This document shows, piece by piece, positions 1 through 6,558 of a stretch of DNA of 15,185 nucleotides (the first letter of the stretch is position 1; each line of letters opens with the position of its first letter). The stretch lies in NCBI GenBank assembly GCA_002428935.1, contig DIYG01000100.1, positions 1 to 15,185 on the forward strand, read 5' to 3'. The stretch is from Halieaceae bacterium UBA6060 (lineage in GTDB: Bacteria > Pseudomonadota > Gammaproteobacteria > Pseudomonadales > Halieaceae). Made by a program: the position numbers and the translations under genes. Below the pieces are notes generated by a model that saw only the letters and a program-made list of their open reading frames with translations, had not been told where the DNA came from and ran no database searches.

Positions 1-57
1 CGCGCCGGGACGATCAAACCGCTGCGCGGTTTGCCGCCCCAGCTTGAAGCGTTAAGC
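1..57 (+). repeat. partial attC-like recombination site (3' half) at the left edge
   Basis: The edge holds a hairpin, AAACCGC (16-22), loop TGC, GCGGTTT (26-32), followed by CCCAGCTTGA and the box GTTAAGC at 51-57. GTTAAGC fits the attC R' consensus GTTRRRY and is the exact reverse complement of the GCTTAAC box at 438-444. The stretch CCCAGCTTGA directly before the core recurs at 1300-1309 before another GTT core. The 5' half lies outside the window. Integrase would cut between 51 and 52, so the first complete cassette begins at 52. Confidence 0.6.
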
Positions 58-71
58 GACCTGTAGGCGCC

Positions 72-443
72 GTGGAAAACTGTCCGCTATGTGGTGAACG
101 AGCCGCAATCGAAGCTCCCGAGTGGAGTGGTGGCAGGTACTTTATTAGGTGCAAATTGTGCGGCACCTTTTCGAGCAACAAAATCACAATGGACGAGCTA
201 AGCGTTCTCAGGGCAAAAGGCAGTGCAAGAATCAGCGAACTGCAATATTCAATAGCCAACACTGATCACTTCTTAAATATTACGAGGCACCAAACGCTCA
301 ACCAAATTATTCTTGAGTCCGGTCCGCCCCGGGAGATGACGAAGCGAGACAAGAAGCTAAAACGTCGCGGCAAAACGGTTACTGTTGGTTTGATTTATGC
401 TCCTCCACCCCCAGAGCACAGCGATGAACCAAAGGACGCTTAA
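72..443 (+). CDS. cassette-borne zinc-ribbon protein, unknown function
   Basis: A 123-residue protein with two CxxC knuckles at Cys4/Cys7 and Cys27/Cys30, which is the layout of an N-terminal zinc ribbon. The rest is polar, with a basic stretch around residues 110-125 of lower complexity near the C terminus (KRDKKLKRRGK) and a proline-rich tail. I do not recognise a named family. The start is GTG at 72, chosen because it places the first CxxC at the very N terminus and because the next Met is inside the fold; the ribosome site is weak. The gene begins 20 bases after the upstream attC core, and its TAA stop (441-443) lies inside the R'' box of the next attC, both typical of integron cassettes. 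The zinc ribbon could bind nucleic acid or protein; the sequence does not decide. Confidence 0.7.
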   Translation: MENCPLCGERAAIEAPEWSGGRYFIRCKLCGTFSSNKITMDELSVLRAKGSARISELQYSIANTDHFLNITRHQTLNQIILESGPPREMTKRDKKLKRRGKTVTVGLIYAPPPPEHSDEPKDA

Positions 444-539
444 CAAGGCCAGGCACCAAAGTTTAAGCGCGCTTAGCGCGCTAAACTCCCTCCTGTCCGC
501 TTCACGGCAATCCGGCCACCCCTGCTGGCAGCGATACGC
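438..539 (+). repeat. attC-like site 1
   Basis: The site opens with GCTTAAC (438-444), a perfect R'' box overlapping the stop of the preceding gene. A strong internal hairpin follows (GTTTAAGCGCGC paired with GCGCGCTAAAC, 461-486), fitting the variable palindromic centre of an attC. The 3' end, CCTGCTGGCAGCGATACGC, aligns closely with the end of the next site (CATGCTGGCGGCGTTGCGT). The expected GTT core reads GAT (533-535), so this site may be decayed and poorly recombinogenic, or the true core may be elsewhere. Confidence 0.5.
461..486. repeat. GC-rich inverted repeat inside attC-like site 1
   Basis: GTTTAAGCGCGC and GCGCGCTAAAC form an almost perfect stem with a three- to four-base loop and a single bulged A. 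It lies 18 bases after a stop codon and lacks a following T run, so the central stem of a folded attC is a better reading than a Rho-independent terminator. Confidence 0.6.
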
Positions 540-563
540 AGAATAACTCCGGAGAGAAAAACT

Positions 564-815
564 ATGCTTGAGATGAAACCGAATTGTGAGTGCTGCGACG
601 TCGATCTGCCTCCAAGTTCTACTGATGCAATGATCTGCACATTCGAATGCACGTTTTGCAAATCTTGCGCAGAATTAGTGCTGCAACATACTTGTCCCAA
701 TTGCGGTGGCAATCTAGTAGCGCGGCCTGTTCGCCCCGAGTCATTGCTAAACAAGTATCCGGCTTCCACCAATCGTGTGCTCAAGCGGGGTGGTTGTGTT
801 GCATCCGCCGCCTAA
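564..815 (+). CDS. DUF1272 family cysteine-rich protein (cassette gene)
   Basis: An 83-residue protein. The first 55 residues match the DUF1272 pattern closely: MLEMKPNCECCDVDLPP, then AMICTFECTFCKSCA and CPNCGGNL. The cysteines (8, 10, 11, 25, 29, 32, 35, 44, 47) would form two zinc-binding sites, and the length suits the family. Molecular function is unknown for the family. The ATG at 564 has a purine-rich GGAGAG about 8 bases upstream. The TAA stop (813-815) falls inside the R'' box GCCTAAC of the following attC-like site. Small orphan genes of this kind are common integron cassette cargo. The tail beyond residue 55 has no recognisable motif and may have changed when the cassette was formed. 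Confidence 0.88.
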   Translation: MLEMKPNCECCDVDLPPSSTDAMICTFECTFCKSCAELVLQHTCPNCGGNLVARPVRPESLLNKYPASTNRVLKRGGCVASAA

Positions 816-904
816 CGAGAGTGGGCTGTTTGCTTCCTGCGGTCGCCAGACTCCCTACCGCCTGCTTACAAGCCGTCCGGTCACCCATGCTGGCGGCGTT
901 GCGT
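810..904 (+). repeat. attC-like site 2
   Basis: R'' box GCCTAAC at 810-816 overlaps the upstream stop codon, and a GTTGCGT box (898-904) stands at the 3' end after GGCGGC. An internal complementary pair CGCCAG (844-849) and CTGGCG (890-895) can close a stem. About 30 bases at the 3' end resemble site 1 (TCCGGTCACCCATGCTGGC against TCCGGCCACCCCTGCTGGC). R'' and R' pair only partly beyond the AAC/GTT core, so the site is degenerate. Confidence 0.55.
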
Positions 905-911
905 GTCTAGT

Positions 912-1265
912 ATGAGTTGCCGAGCGCGAGCATTAACGCTAGTTGTTTGCGCGTTCGCTACGACGTGTGCCACTTCCTCCAACTCTTCCGAGCTGATATG
1001 GATATCAGGCCCACAATTTGAAATTGAAAATATGGATCTGGGAGCCACGTTTACTTTTCTGTCGGGTGTGGCGAGTGGGATGCAGGTAGCCTCTGAGCAG
1101 CAAGAAAAAAGCACAGGCAAACCCATTTATTGTCTACCTGATGGCATGGCAATAAATCTACCGGTCATTATCGAAACCCTTGATGGATGGCTGGTTGGCA
1201 CTCATACACCCGAAGTGGTGGTCGGCACTATTGGTCAAGTAATGCGAGAGAAATTTCCATGCTAG
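912..1265 (+). CDS. Rap1a/Tai-like exported protein (cassette gene)
   Basis: A 117-residue protein from the ATG at 912. An in-frame GTG at 903 would overlap the attC core and is less likely. Residues 3-20 form a basic then hydrophobic signal sequence, with a possible cleavage or lipidation region near AFATTCA. The mature part follows the Rap1a/Tai pattern: a helix with GATFTFLSGVASGM (44-57), then YCLPDGM with Cys74, and the C-terminal REKFPC ending in Cys117, the usual partner of the CLP cysteine in a disulfide. Known members (for example Serratia Rap1a and Tai4) neutralise type VI secretion amidase effectors in the periplasm, but many relatives are uncharacterised. No toxin gene is adjacent, so an orphan immunity or other periplasmic role is inferred. 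Confidence 0.72.
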   Translation: MSCRARALTLVVCAFATTCATSSNSSELIWISGPQFEIENMDLGATFTFLSGVASGMQVASEQQEKSTGKPIYCLPDGMAINLPVIIETLDGWLVGTHTPEVVVGTIGQVMREKFPC

Positions 1266-1271
1266 GCCGTC

Positions 1272-1319
1272 AAATAACAAGCGAAGGCTGCAAGAGTGTC
1301 CCAGCTTGACGCGTTAGTA
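1272..1319 (+). repeat. attC-like site 3 (short)
   Basis: AAATAAC (1272-1278) starts seven bases after the stop of the preceding gene. Arms around GCGAAGGCTG and CCCAGCTTGACGC are complementary with an unpaired base, and the site ends in GCGTTAGTA with the GTT core at 1313-1315. Its 3' half CCCAGCTTGACGCGTTAG nearly repeats the left-edge site CCCAGCTTGAAGCGTTAAG. At about 48 bases it is short for an attC but within the known range. Confidence 0.6.
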
Positions 1320-1441
1320 TCCATTTCGAAGATCGAGCAGATGAAACTGTGAAGCCAAGTTCATCAAGAGACATGTCCCTAGAAGCCTTCATCATCCTGC
1401 GTTACAACTTAGTTCGTCCTCATTCTGGAGCTACCCTCTAG

Positions 1442-1455
1442 CAGCGAAAGCGCTG
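1442..1455. repeat. small perfect hairpin upstream of the membrane protein gene
   Basis: CAGCG-AAAG-CGCTG, a five-base-pair stem with a four-base loop, about 30 bases before the ATG at 1485. No T run follows, so it is not a typical terminator. Its role is unknown. Confidence 0.35.
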
Positions 1456-1484
1456 ACACTCCGTAACGATAGTAGACTTATCAT

Positions 1485-1712
1485 ATGTACCGGTTTGCTG
1501 GGTTTGTCCTTGTTGGCGTTGGTGCCTTGTGCATAGCCTGGTTTATTGTTGTGGCAGGCGGTTTTGCGCTTGTGGCGCTAAAAGGCTTTATGGGTACCGC
1601 CGGTCGTGAAGCCGGTGGAGGGCTCGCTGTTTCGGTGCTGGCTTTGCTAACCGGTAGCGCTTTTGGTGTGCTTATGATCAGGTTTGGTGGGAAACTTATC
1701 GCCGCGAAGTGA
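1485..1712 (+). CDS. small two-helix membrane protein, unknown
   Basis: A 75-residue, very hydrophobic protein with two predicted transmembrane segments (about residues 4-33 and 47-67), joined by a glycine-rich loop with GREAGGG, and a short basic C terminus. No family recognised. The ATG at 1485 lacks a clear Shine-Dalgarno sequence, which lowers certainty. It follows the last clear attC by about 165 bases and has no convincing attC after it, so it is probably outside the cassette array or in a cassette whose attC has decayed. The 165-base leader contains a perfect hairpin CAGCG-AAAG-CGCTG (1442-1455) and no other obvious signal. Confidence 0.6.
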   Translation: MYRFAGFVLVGVGALCIAWFIVVAGGFALVALKGFMGTAGREAGGGLAVSVLALLTGSAFGVLMIRFGGKLIAAK

Positions 1713-1905
1713 TTATCTGCCGGAGCGCCGATACGTTATAGCTCTTGGCAGCGAGCTTACCCAGCGAGTTGCCTCACTGTTGACGATTGTCATGGGCTTG
1801 TCTTTGACTGTTTAGAACGTATCTTCTGGTGCAGCAGATAGCCGGATAAGCTGCAAGACAGTATCTGCCCGCGATGCGGTTTGAGGTAAATGGACGGGAC
1901 CTGAA

Positions 1906-2430
1906 ATGCATATACTCATTGGACTCATCACCGCAATTGCCACACTTCTGTATACCTTGGATCGAATCGGGGTCGACATAGGATGGCTCAACCCCTGGGC
2001 TTGGGGGCGCCGCCGGCGATGGATAAAGCAACTCAGCACCAATCCGGCTTTTAATCTGGACAGCCCCATGGAGGCGACGGCATTACTGCTTTTGGCAGTC
2101 TCAAGAATAGATGGAGATTTGTCGTCGGAAGAAAAAAGCACTCTGAGGCAGATATTCGAAGAAACCTTCAGTCTTTCCTCAAAGGACGCGTCGTCTCTTC
2201 TCAGCTCTACGACTTACCTACTGGGTGATGGAAGTGCGGTTTTTGATCGCCCGGATCAAGTCCTGGAACGTAGTCTGCAAAAATTCACGCCGGAGCAAAA
2301 AGAATCCTCCGCGGACCTGCTGAAACGTATGTCCGAGGTTGGTGGCGGGCCGAGTGAAGCGCAGCTGGAGTTTGTCTCGCGGGTAAGAGACGTATTCGAG
2401 CCAGACAAGACCTCGGCGGGGTGGCAGTAG
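1906..2430 (+). CDS. membrane-anchored TerB-like domain protein
   Basis: A 174-residue protein. Residues 1-20 form a hydrophobic N-terminal anchor, followed by a Trp-rich and Arg-rich juxtamembrane stretch (WLNPWAWGRRRRW). Residues 50-165 are all-helical and resemble the TerB fold: MEATALLLLAVSRIDGDLSS followed by EEKSTLRQIFEETFSLS, with an acidic IDGDLSSEE motif typical of this group. TerB domains are linked to tellurite resistance and membrane stress but most isolated members have no assigned role. The ATG at 1906 has only a weak upstream GGGACC. About 190 bases before it carry no gene; I found no convincing promoter there. The next gene starts 49 bases after its stop. Confidence 0.72.
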   Translation: MHILIGLITAIATLLYTLDRIGVDIGWLNPWAWGRRRRWIKQLSTNPAFNLDSPMEATALLLLAVSRIDGDLSSEEKSTLRQIFEETFSLSSKDASSLLSSTTYLLGDGSAVFDRPDQVLERSLQKFTPEQKESSADLLKRMSEVGGGPSEAQLEFVSRVRDVFEPDKTSAGWQ

Positions 2431-2479
2431 GGGGCGCTGCCAAAGGGTTTGTTGTCATTGATTGACGGATGAATGAAAC

Positions 2480-2887
2480 ATGAATGATGTTCCCGACGGT
2501 TTCGAGCCTATCTTCCGAAGCAGTCCCTTTCTCGATTTGCTGGGTCCTATCTACAACAAAAAATCTGCGCGTGGATTGGTCATAGGCCTCCGCGCCGAAG
2601 AAAAACACTGTAACTCCCGCGGGTTGGTTCATGGCGGCGTACTGAGCAGCCTTGCCGATGTGGCTTTGGGCTATAACGCGGCTTTTCAGGGCGAGAGCGT
2701 CGTTCCCTTGGTAACGGCAAACTTAAGCATTGATTACGCCGGGTCGGCAAAGGTGGGAGAGTGGATCGAGATAGAAGTGGACGTGCAGAAAGTTGGCCGT
2801 TCTTTGGCCTTTGCCAATAGCTATTTCTCTGTCGCTTCGAAACGTATCGCCCGAGCGAGCGCTGTTTTTAGCGTCGTTGAATCATGA
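2480..2887 (+). CDS. PaaI-family hotdog-fold thioesterase
   Basis: A 135-residue protein of the usual length for single-domain hotdog acyl-CoA thioesterases. The signature N45-S-R-G-L-V-H51-G-G-V followed by SSLADVALGYNA (Asp60) matches the PaaI/YdiI group, where the Asn/HGG segment holds the acyl-CoA carbonyl and an acidic residue on the long helix is catalytic. Later strands (VTANLSIDYAGSAKVGEWIEI) complete the fold. It would hydrolyse an acyl-CoA or aryl-CoA in the cytoplasm; the substrate cannot be told. Neighbouring genes give no pathway context. The ATG at 2480 has a weak GGATGAATGA leader. Confidence 0.88.
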   Translation: MNDVPDGFEPIFRSSPFLDLLGPIYNKKSARGLVIGLRAEEKHCNSRGLVHGGVLSSLADVALGYNAAFQGESVVPLVTANLSIDYAGSAKVGEWIEIEVDVQKVGRSLAFANSYFSVASKRIARASAVFSVVES

Positions 2888-2930
2888 AGCCGTTGGTCGT
2901 GCGGAAGAGGGGCATTAGGCCCAGGAGCTT

Positions 2931-3434
2931 ATGAGCTTAGATTCGGACCTTGCCGCCTGGGATGGTCGGTCGGCGAGTGATATTCAGGCGGTGTTCGATC
3001 GACACCACGAGAGTGCTGACTTCGTAGCGCTGCTACTGGAAAAGTGTCGCGACCCTTCCTCCCAAAAAGGAGCAACCTGGCTGCTCAAGCGATGGCTAGA
3101 AGTTGGCGGTGTTTTGAAGGATAGGGAGATTGATCATCTGTATGGCGCGCTCAAGAGTCTGCATGACTGGGAGGCGGAACTGCACGTTTTGCAAATGCTT
3201 CCCTTCTTATCTATCGAGCGTCGCCACAAACAGTCCGTAGAGGCATTTCTGCGTAAAACCCTGGTCAGCGAGCACAAGTTCGTTCGAGCCTGGGCGTACA
3301 ATGGTTTCTACGAGTTGGCTATTCGGTTTCCGGAGTATCTCGAGGAAACCCGGCAAATTTTCGATCTGGCGATGCGCGATGAAGCGCCCTCGGTAAAAGC
3401 CAGAATTCGTAACCTGAAAAAGAAAGGATTTTAG
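2931..3434 (+). CDS. HEAT-repeat-like helical protein, unknown function
   Basis: A 167-residue protein that appears entirely alpha-helical, with paired amphipathic helices resembling HEAT/ARM repeats: FVALLLEKCRDPSSQKGATW, LLKRWLEVGGVL and KFVRAWAYNGFYELAIRFPE. The last segment, PSVKARIRNLKKKGF, resembles the C-terminal helix of such repeats. No enzymatic motif is visible; a protein-protein scaffold role is inferred. A GGAG at 2924-2927 lies only three bases before the ATG, a short spacing. It is 43 bases downstream of the thioesterase gene and could be cotranscribed. Confidence 0.7.
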   Translation: MSLDSDLAAWDGRSASDIQAVFDRHHESADFVALLLEKCRDPSSQKGATWLLKRWLEVGGVLKDREIDHLYGALKSLHDWEAELHVLQMLPFLSIERRHKQSVEAFLRKTLVSEHKFVRAWAYNGFYELAIRFPEYLEETRQIFDLAMRDEAPSVKARIRNLKKKGF

Positions 3435-3499
3435 GCAGGCTGCGTCTCGCGAGCAGGGCTCGATAACGTAGTAAGACGCAGTCGAGAAGGGGATGTCCC

Positions 3500-3853
3500 A
3501 TGGATGAAGAGTTTGACGAGGCCGGCTTTTGGACCAAGTTGGGCCGTTATGCCAAGGTTGCTGGTCGTGAGGCCATCGAAAAGTCCTTATGGCTGTTCTA
3601 CGCGGCCCAGTCACCGGCCACACCGACCTGGGCTCGATCGGTAATCTACGGGGCGCTTGCCTACTTCGTACTACCGTTCGATGCGATCCCCGATATGTTG
3701 CCCGTAGCGGGGTACACGGACGATCTGACGGCGTTGTTGGCGGCGCTCGGAGCCGTGGCGATGTACGTCGATGATGACGTTAAGCACAAGGCCAAGGCGA
3801 AGCTCGTGACCTGGTTTGGTGATGATACCGATGAGTCCGATGAATTTGCCTGA
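3500..3853 (+). CDS. YkvA family (DUF1232) protein
   Basis: A 117-residue protein. Its centre carries the DUF1232 hallmark: a hydrophobic helix YGALAYFVLPF leading to PFDAIPDMLPVAGYTDD (59-75), then a second hydrophobic helix LTALLAALGAVAMYV. In this family the D-x-IPD and DD residues are the conserved polar positions. The two helices make it a likely small inner-membrane or membrane-associated protein; function is unknown. The ATG at 3500 is preceded by AGAAGGGG with seven-base spacing, a good ribosome site. The acidic C terminus (DDTDESDEF) is unremarkable. Confidence 0.9.
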   Translation: MDEEFDEAGFWTKLGRYAKVAGREAIEKSLWLFYAAQSPATPTWARSVIYGALAYFVLPFDAIPDMLPVAGYTDDLTALLAALGAVAMYVDDDVKHKAKAKLVTWFGDDTDESDEFA

Positions 3854-3932
3854 ATCCCTGCGCGGCGTTGAATAAGTTCCTGCTGCCAAAGTTAACCGTG
3901 GAGCCCTCGAATGCTCTACGAGGAGATCTATT

Positions 3933-4394
3933 GTGGTAGTAATTGCGAGAGTGTTGCCTTTGCTTTGGCTACTTGTCTTCGCGCCTTGGTCTGGAGCCGA
4001 GGAGGAGCAGCTTTTTACAGAGTTCCTGGGTTTAAGTCCTGCCGATTTGAGTTTTGAGGCCGTGCCTGAGTTGCCGGGTGCGAGCTTCGCTCGACTTCTT
4101 GGTGACCCCGAAAAACCCGGGCTTTACGTAATGCGATATCGCATCCCGGCGGGCCAGCTCGTGCCACCGCATCATCACAATGAAGATCGACACATCACAG
4201 TCATCTCCGGATCCTGGGCTTTTGGCACCGGTCACTCCCATCGCTGCGAGGACACGCGGCCCATGCCCCCAGGTTCGTACGTTTTTCATCCCAAAGGCGC
4301 GGTTCATTTCGACGGTTCCTGTTCGTCGGAGCCTATCGAGGTGCAGGTTATTGGTGTGGGGCCTGTGAATACCGTTTGGTGGACGGATAAATGA
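3933..4394 (+). CDS. secreted single-domain cupin
   Basis: A 153-residue protein beginning at GTG 3933, with AGGAGA at 3921-3926 six bases upstream. Residues 1-22 are a Sec signal peptide (RVLPLLWLLVFAPWSGA|EEE). The cupin barrel shows motif 1, PPHHHNEDRHITVISG (His80-82, His87), and motif 2, PPGSYVFHPKGAVHFDG. The histidines would hold a metal in the periplasm. The typical motif-1 glutamate appears as part of NED rather than at the canonical spacing. ChrR-like and other small periplasmic cupins of this length have no settled role. No operon partner is evident; the next gene begins 73 bases later. Confidence 0.85.
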   Translation: MVVIARVLPLLWLLVFAPWSGAEEEQLFTEFLGLSPADLSFEAVPELPGASFARLLGDPEKPGLYVMRYRIPAGQLVPPHHHNEDRHITVISGSWAFGTGHSHRCEDTRPMPPGSYVFHPKGAVHFDGSCSSEPIEVQVIGVGPVNTVWWTDK

Positions 4395-4467
4395 ACTTCC
4401 GCTCGGAGTGTGGATGGTGTCTAAGCGAACTGAAGCCCCGATCCCATAGCCTACATGCCGAATCCCT

Positions 4468-5052
4468 GTGAAGTGCTCCGCGTTTATCGCCACGAGCGTA
4501 GATGGGTACATCGCCACAGAGGACGGCGACGTTTCGTGGCTGGAAACTAGCGGCAAGGTTAATGTGGATCTCGGTGATCAGGCTGACATGGGGTTTGGCG
4601 ACTTCATGGCGGCCGTGGACTGCATCGTTATGGGTCGCAAATCCATGGCGAAGCTGTCCAGCTTCGCATTGAGCCCGGAGGAGTGGCCTTACAAGGGGCG
4701 ACCGATTTACGTTCTGAGTCGAACTCTTAGGCAGCCTACTTCGGGCCTGCATGGCGAAGTCTGTATGTATCGGGGCACGGTTACCAAGCTCGCCGAAACC
4801 CTGGAGGCGAAGGGCTTTACCCACGCTTACATTGATGGCGGTGAAGTGATTACAGCCTTTCTCAATGCCCGTCTGATTGACGCGATGACAATTACACAGG
4901 CTCCGATTCTTCTCGGCGCGGGCAGGCCTCTTTTCGGAACCCTGTGTAATACGGCGCAGCTGCGGCTAGTGCAATCGACCAGCTACGCAAATGATTTCGT
5001 ACAATCGCATTATGAAGTGGTGTACCCGAAGGAAGGGGTTTCGTTGGAATGA
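4468..5052 (+). CDS. RibD C-terminal / dihydrofolate reductase-fold protein
   Basis: A 194-residue protein starting at GTG 4468. A stop codon sits in frame at 4447 and no other start lies between. The N terminus KCSAFIATSVDGYIATEDGD is the typical beginning of the COG0262 reductase group. Further conserved parts are DCIVMGRKSM, the strand PIYVLSRTL, YIDGGEVITAFLNARLID and the C-terminal APILLGAGRPLFG. These support NADPH binding in the DHFR fold. Members of this group are not the essential folate enzyme, and substrates are largely unknown. The stop overlaps the next start in ATGA, so it is translationally coupled to the acetyltransferase. Confidence 0.88.
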   Translation: MKCSAFIATSVDGYIATEDGDVSWLETSGKVNVDLGDQADMGFGDFMAAVDCIVMGRKSMAKLSSFALSPEEWPYKGRPIYVLSRTLRQPTSGLHGEVCMYRGTVTKLAETLEAKGFTHAYIDGGEVITAFLNARLIDAMTITQAPILLGAGRPLFGTLCNTAQLRLVQSTSYANDFVQSHYEVVYPKEGVSLE

Positions 5053-5603
5053 CCGAGCCAGTAAGCGAGCGAGAGTGCAAGATCCGCGAGGCCATGATCG
5101 AGGATGCGGAGGGTATTCGCGCCGTGCATCTGTGCGCTTTTCCCGATGAAGAAAACGAGGAGGTGGCAGAGCTGGCGGTAGGTATTCTCAGGCACACGTC
5201 TACTCCCGCGAGCCTGTCCCTGGTCGCCTGTATAGGGGAGGCTATCGTCGCCCATGTGGCGTTTACGCCCATGAATAAAGCCTCGTCTGGAGAATTGGTT
5301 GGCTACAACCTAGCCCCTGTCGGTGTACATCCAGATCATCAAAAAGCGGGCTTGGGCTCGAAGCTTATTGAGTACGGTATTGAGCGTATGCGCGAGCAGG
5401 GCGTGACGATCCTGTTGGTCTATGGCGACCCAGCTTATTACGGTCGCTTCGGATTTAATGCGGAAATCGCTGAACCCTTTGCGCCGCCTCACCCTCTGGA
5501 GTTTCCCTTTGGATGGCAAGGCATGTTTCTGAGCGAAAACCCGGCGTTCAAAGCAGCAGCACTCAGCTGCGTGCCACCATTGGATCAACCGGAACTATGG
5601 TAG
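5049..5603 (+). CDS. GNAT N-acetyltransferase, YhbS-like
   Basis: A 184-residue protein with a single GNAT domain. It has IREAMIEDAEGIRAVH at the N terminus, the acetyl-CoA pyrophosphate loop HQKAGLGSKL (97-106, with Q98-x-x-G-x-G) after the strand YNLAPVGVHPD, and the YhbS-type stretch VYGDPAYYGRFGF followed by EFPFGWQGMFL. These last motifs separate the group from other GNATs. It transfers an acetyl group from acetyl-CoA to an unknown amine. It starts in the ATGA overlap of the preceding gene. The 267 bases after it contain an inverted repeat TAACGC-N7-GCGTTA (5714-5732) but no gene. Confidence 0.9.
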   Translation: MTEPVSERECKIREAMIEDAEGIRAVHLCAFPDEENEEVAELAVGILRHTSTPASLSLVACIGEAIVAHVAFTPMNKASSGELVGYNLAPVGVHPDHQKAGLGSKLIEYGIERMREQGVTILLVYGDPAYYGRFGFNAEIAEPFAPPHPLEFPFGWQGMFLSENPAFKAAALSCVPPLDQPELW

Positions 5604-5713
5604 ACCCTTACCTGTTAGGTGAAGGAGTCGCCAGAGTTCTAATAGCAATCCTGTAGAGATAGTCGCGGCGCTGGCTATCGTATTTTTGGTTCGCGTGATC
5701 GTGTTTTTAAAAG

Positions 5714-5732
5714 TAACGCCAAAAGCGCGTTA
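5714..5732. repeat. inverted repeat in the gap before the GFA gene
   Basis: TAACGC, seven bases, GCGTTA. It lies in the 267-base gene-free stretch 5604-5870. A short T run precedes the repeat (gtgttttt at 5701-5708) rather than following it, so it is not a standard terminator for the upstream gene on this strand. It could act in the reverse sense or be an operator. I see nothing else in this gap. Confidence 0.35.
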
Positions 5733-5870
5733 GGTTTGCTAAGGTCTGGTAGAGTCTGATGTGTTCCGTGGCGTTGTTTGTGCGATTTTTGAGGTTAGCG
5801 CGACCCTGCGGAAACCAATGGCGGTACTTCCTGTTTCACAATCTGCCCAGCCAGATAGAGTACCCAGTCC

Positions 5871-6296
5871 ATGCAAGAGCCCAAGCTTCTCGATGCCAGC
5901 GGAGGCTGCCTCTGCGGTGAAGTTCGCTATCACATCTACAGCACTTCCGTAGACGCAGGATTCTGTCATTGCCGTATGTGTCAAAAGTCCAGTGGCGCGC
6001 CAACGATTGCCTGGGTGACGGTGGTGACCGAAGGCTTCACTTACACGCGAGGTGAACCCGCGCTGTTCCAATCAAGTGCTCAGGCACAGCGGGAGTTCTG
6101 TGGTCGTTGCGGTACACAACTGGTATTTCGCCAACAAAGAGACCCAGGACTCGTGGACGTCACCATCGCTACTCTGGACAACCCTTCTCTAGTGCAGCCG
6201 GAGTATCACATCTGGAACAGCAGCCGTATGGAGTGGCTGCATTTGGCCGACCAGTTGCCCACGTACAACGATGAAGGGCCTGATGCCAACGCCTGA
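5871..6296 (+). CDS. GFA family zinc protein (glutathione-dependent formaldehyde-activating-like)
   Basis: A 141-residue protein with the full cysteine set of the GFA/CENP-V fold: GGCLCGEVRY (Cys13, Cys15), FCHCRMCQKSSG (Cys32, Cys34, Cys37) and FCGRCG (Cys77, Cys80). These bind structural and catalytic zinc. The founding member speeds condensation of formaldehyde with glutathione, but most family members have untested substrates, so only the fold is secure. The ATG at 5871 has a poor ribosome site. Its 3' end overlaps the next reading frame by up to 26 bases, suggesting cotranscription with nrtS and nnrU. Confidence 0.9.
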   Translation: MQEPKLLDASGGCLCGEVRYHIYSTSVDAGFCHCRMCQKSSGAPTIAWVTVVTEGFTYTRGEPALFQSSAQAQREFCGRCGTQLVFRQQRDPGLVDVTIATLDNPSLVQPEYHIWNSSRMEWLHLADQLPTYNDEGPDANA

Positions 6297-6540
6297 GTCC
6301 GTCGACGGGCATACCAGTTTCGCAGCTCTTGCCTTCTCTCCAATGGTTCGAGGCCGCGCGATGCGTGTGGCCCTGGTAGTAGGGTTGCTCCTTGCCCTGA
6401 TTAACTACGGGGACAAGTTAATCGACATGTCCCTGACATCCAGGGATCTGCTCAAGCTTCTACTGACCTTTCTGGTACCTTATGGGGTATCCACCTGGTC
6501 AGCGGTTCAGGCGATACGATCTAGTTCCGCTGCGCGCTAG
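6271..6540 (+). CDS. nrtS: NrtS-like small membrane protein
   Basis: An 89-residue protein if it starts at 6271. The ATG at 6283, with GAAGGG four bases upstream, is an equally good start and gives 85 residues. The pattern SPMVRGRAMRVALVVGLLLALINYGDKL, then a helix LKLLLTFLVPYGVSTWSAVQA, matches the NrtS group (two transmembrane helices, an IN-x-G motif between them, and an LVPY-x-VST motif). The family is named from a nitrate/nitrite transport role described in cyanobacteria; in proteobacteria the role is assumed by similarity only. The later ATG at 6343 would delete part of the conserved N-terminal segment. It overlaps the GFA gene and precedes nnrU by 18 bases. Confidence 0.78.
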   Translation: MKGLMPTPESVDGHTSFAALAFSPMVRGRAMRVALVVGLLLALINYGDKLIDMSLTSRDLLKLLLTFLVPYGVSTWSAVQAIRSSSAAR

Positions 6541-6558
6541 CACTATGGAGAGCATGTG

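Noticed and set aside
1713..1905. Search for a fourth complete cassette ending after the small membrane protein gene
   Set aside because: GATACGTTATAG near 1731 has a GTT but does not fit GTTRRRY, and no R'' box follows the stop codon at 1712.
4468..5052. Folate-pathway dihydrofolate reductase (folA)
   Set aside because: The N terminus and the APILLGAGRPLF ending belong to the RibD C-terminal type group, not to FolA.
5714..5735. GCGTTAGGT and the preceding TAACGC as a further attC site
   Set aside because: The GTTAGGT box fits the core consensus, but its possible partner is only seven bases away, too near for an attC, and no cassette-like gene boundary is present.
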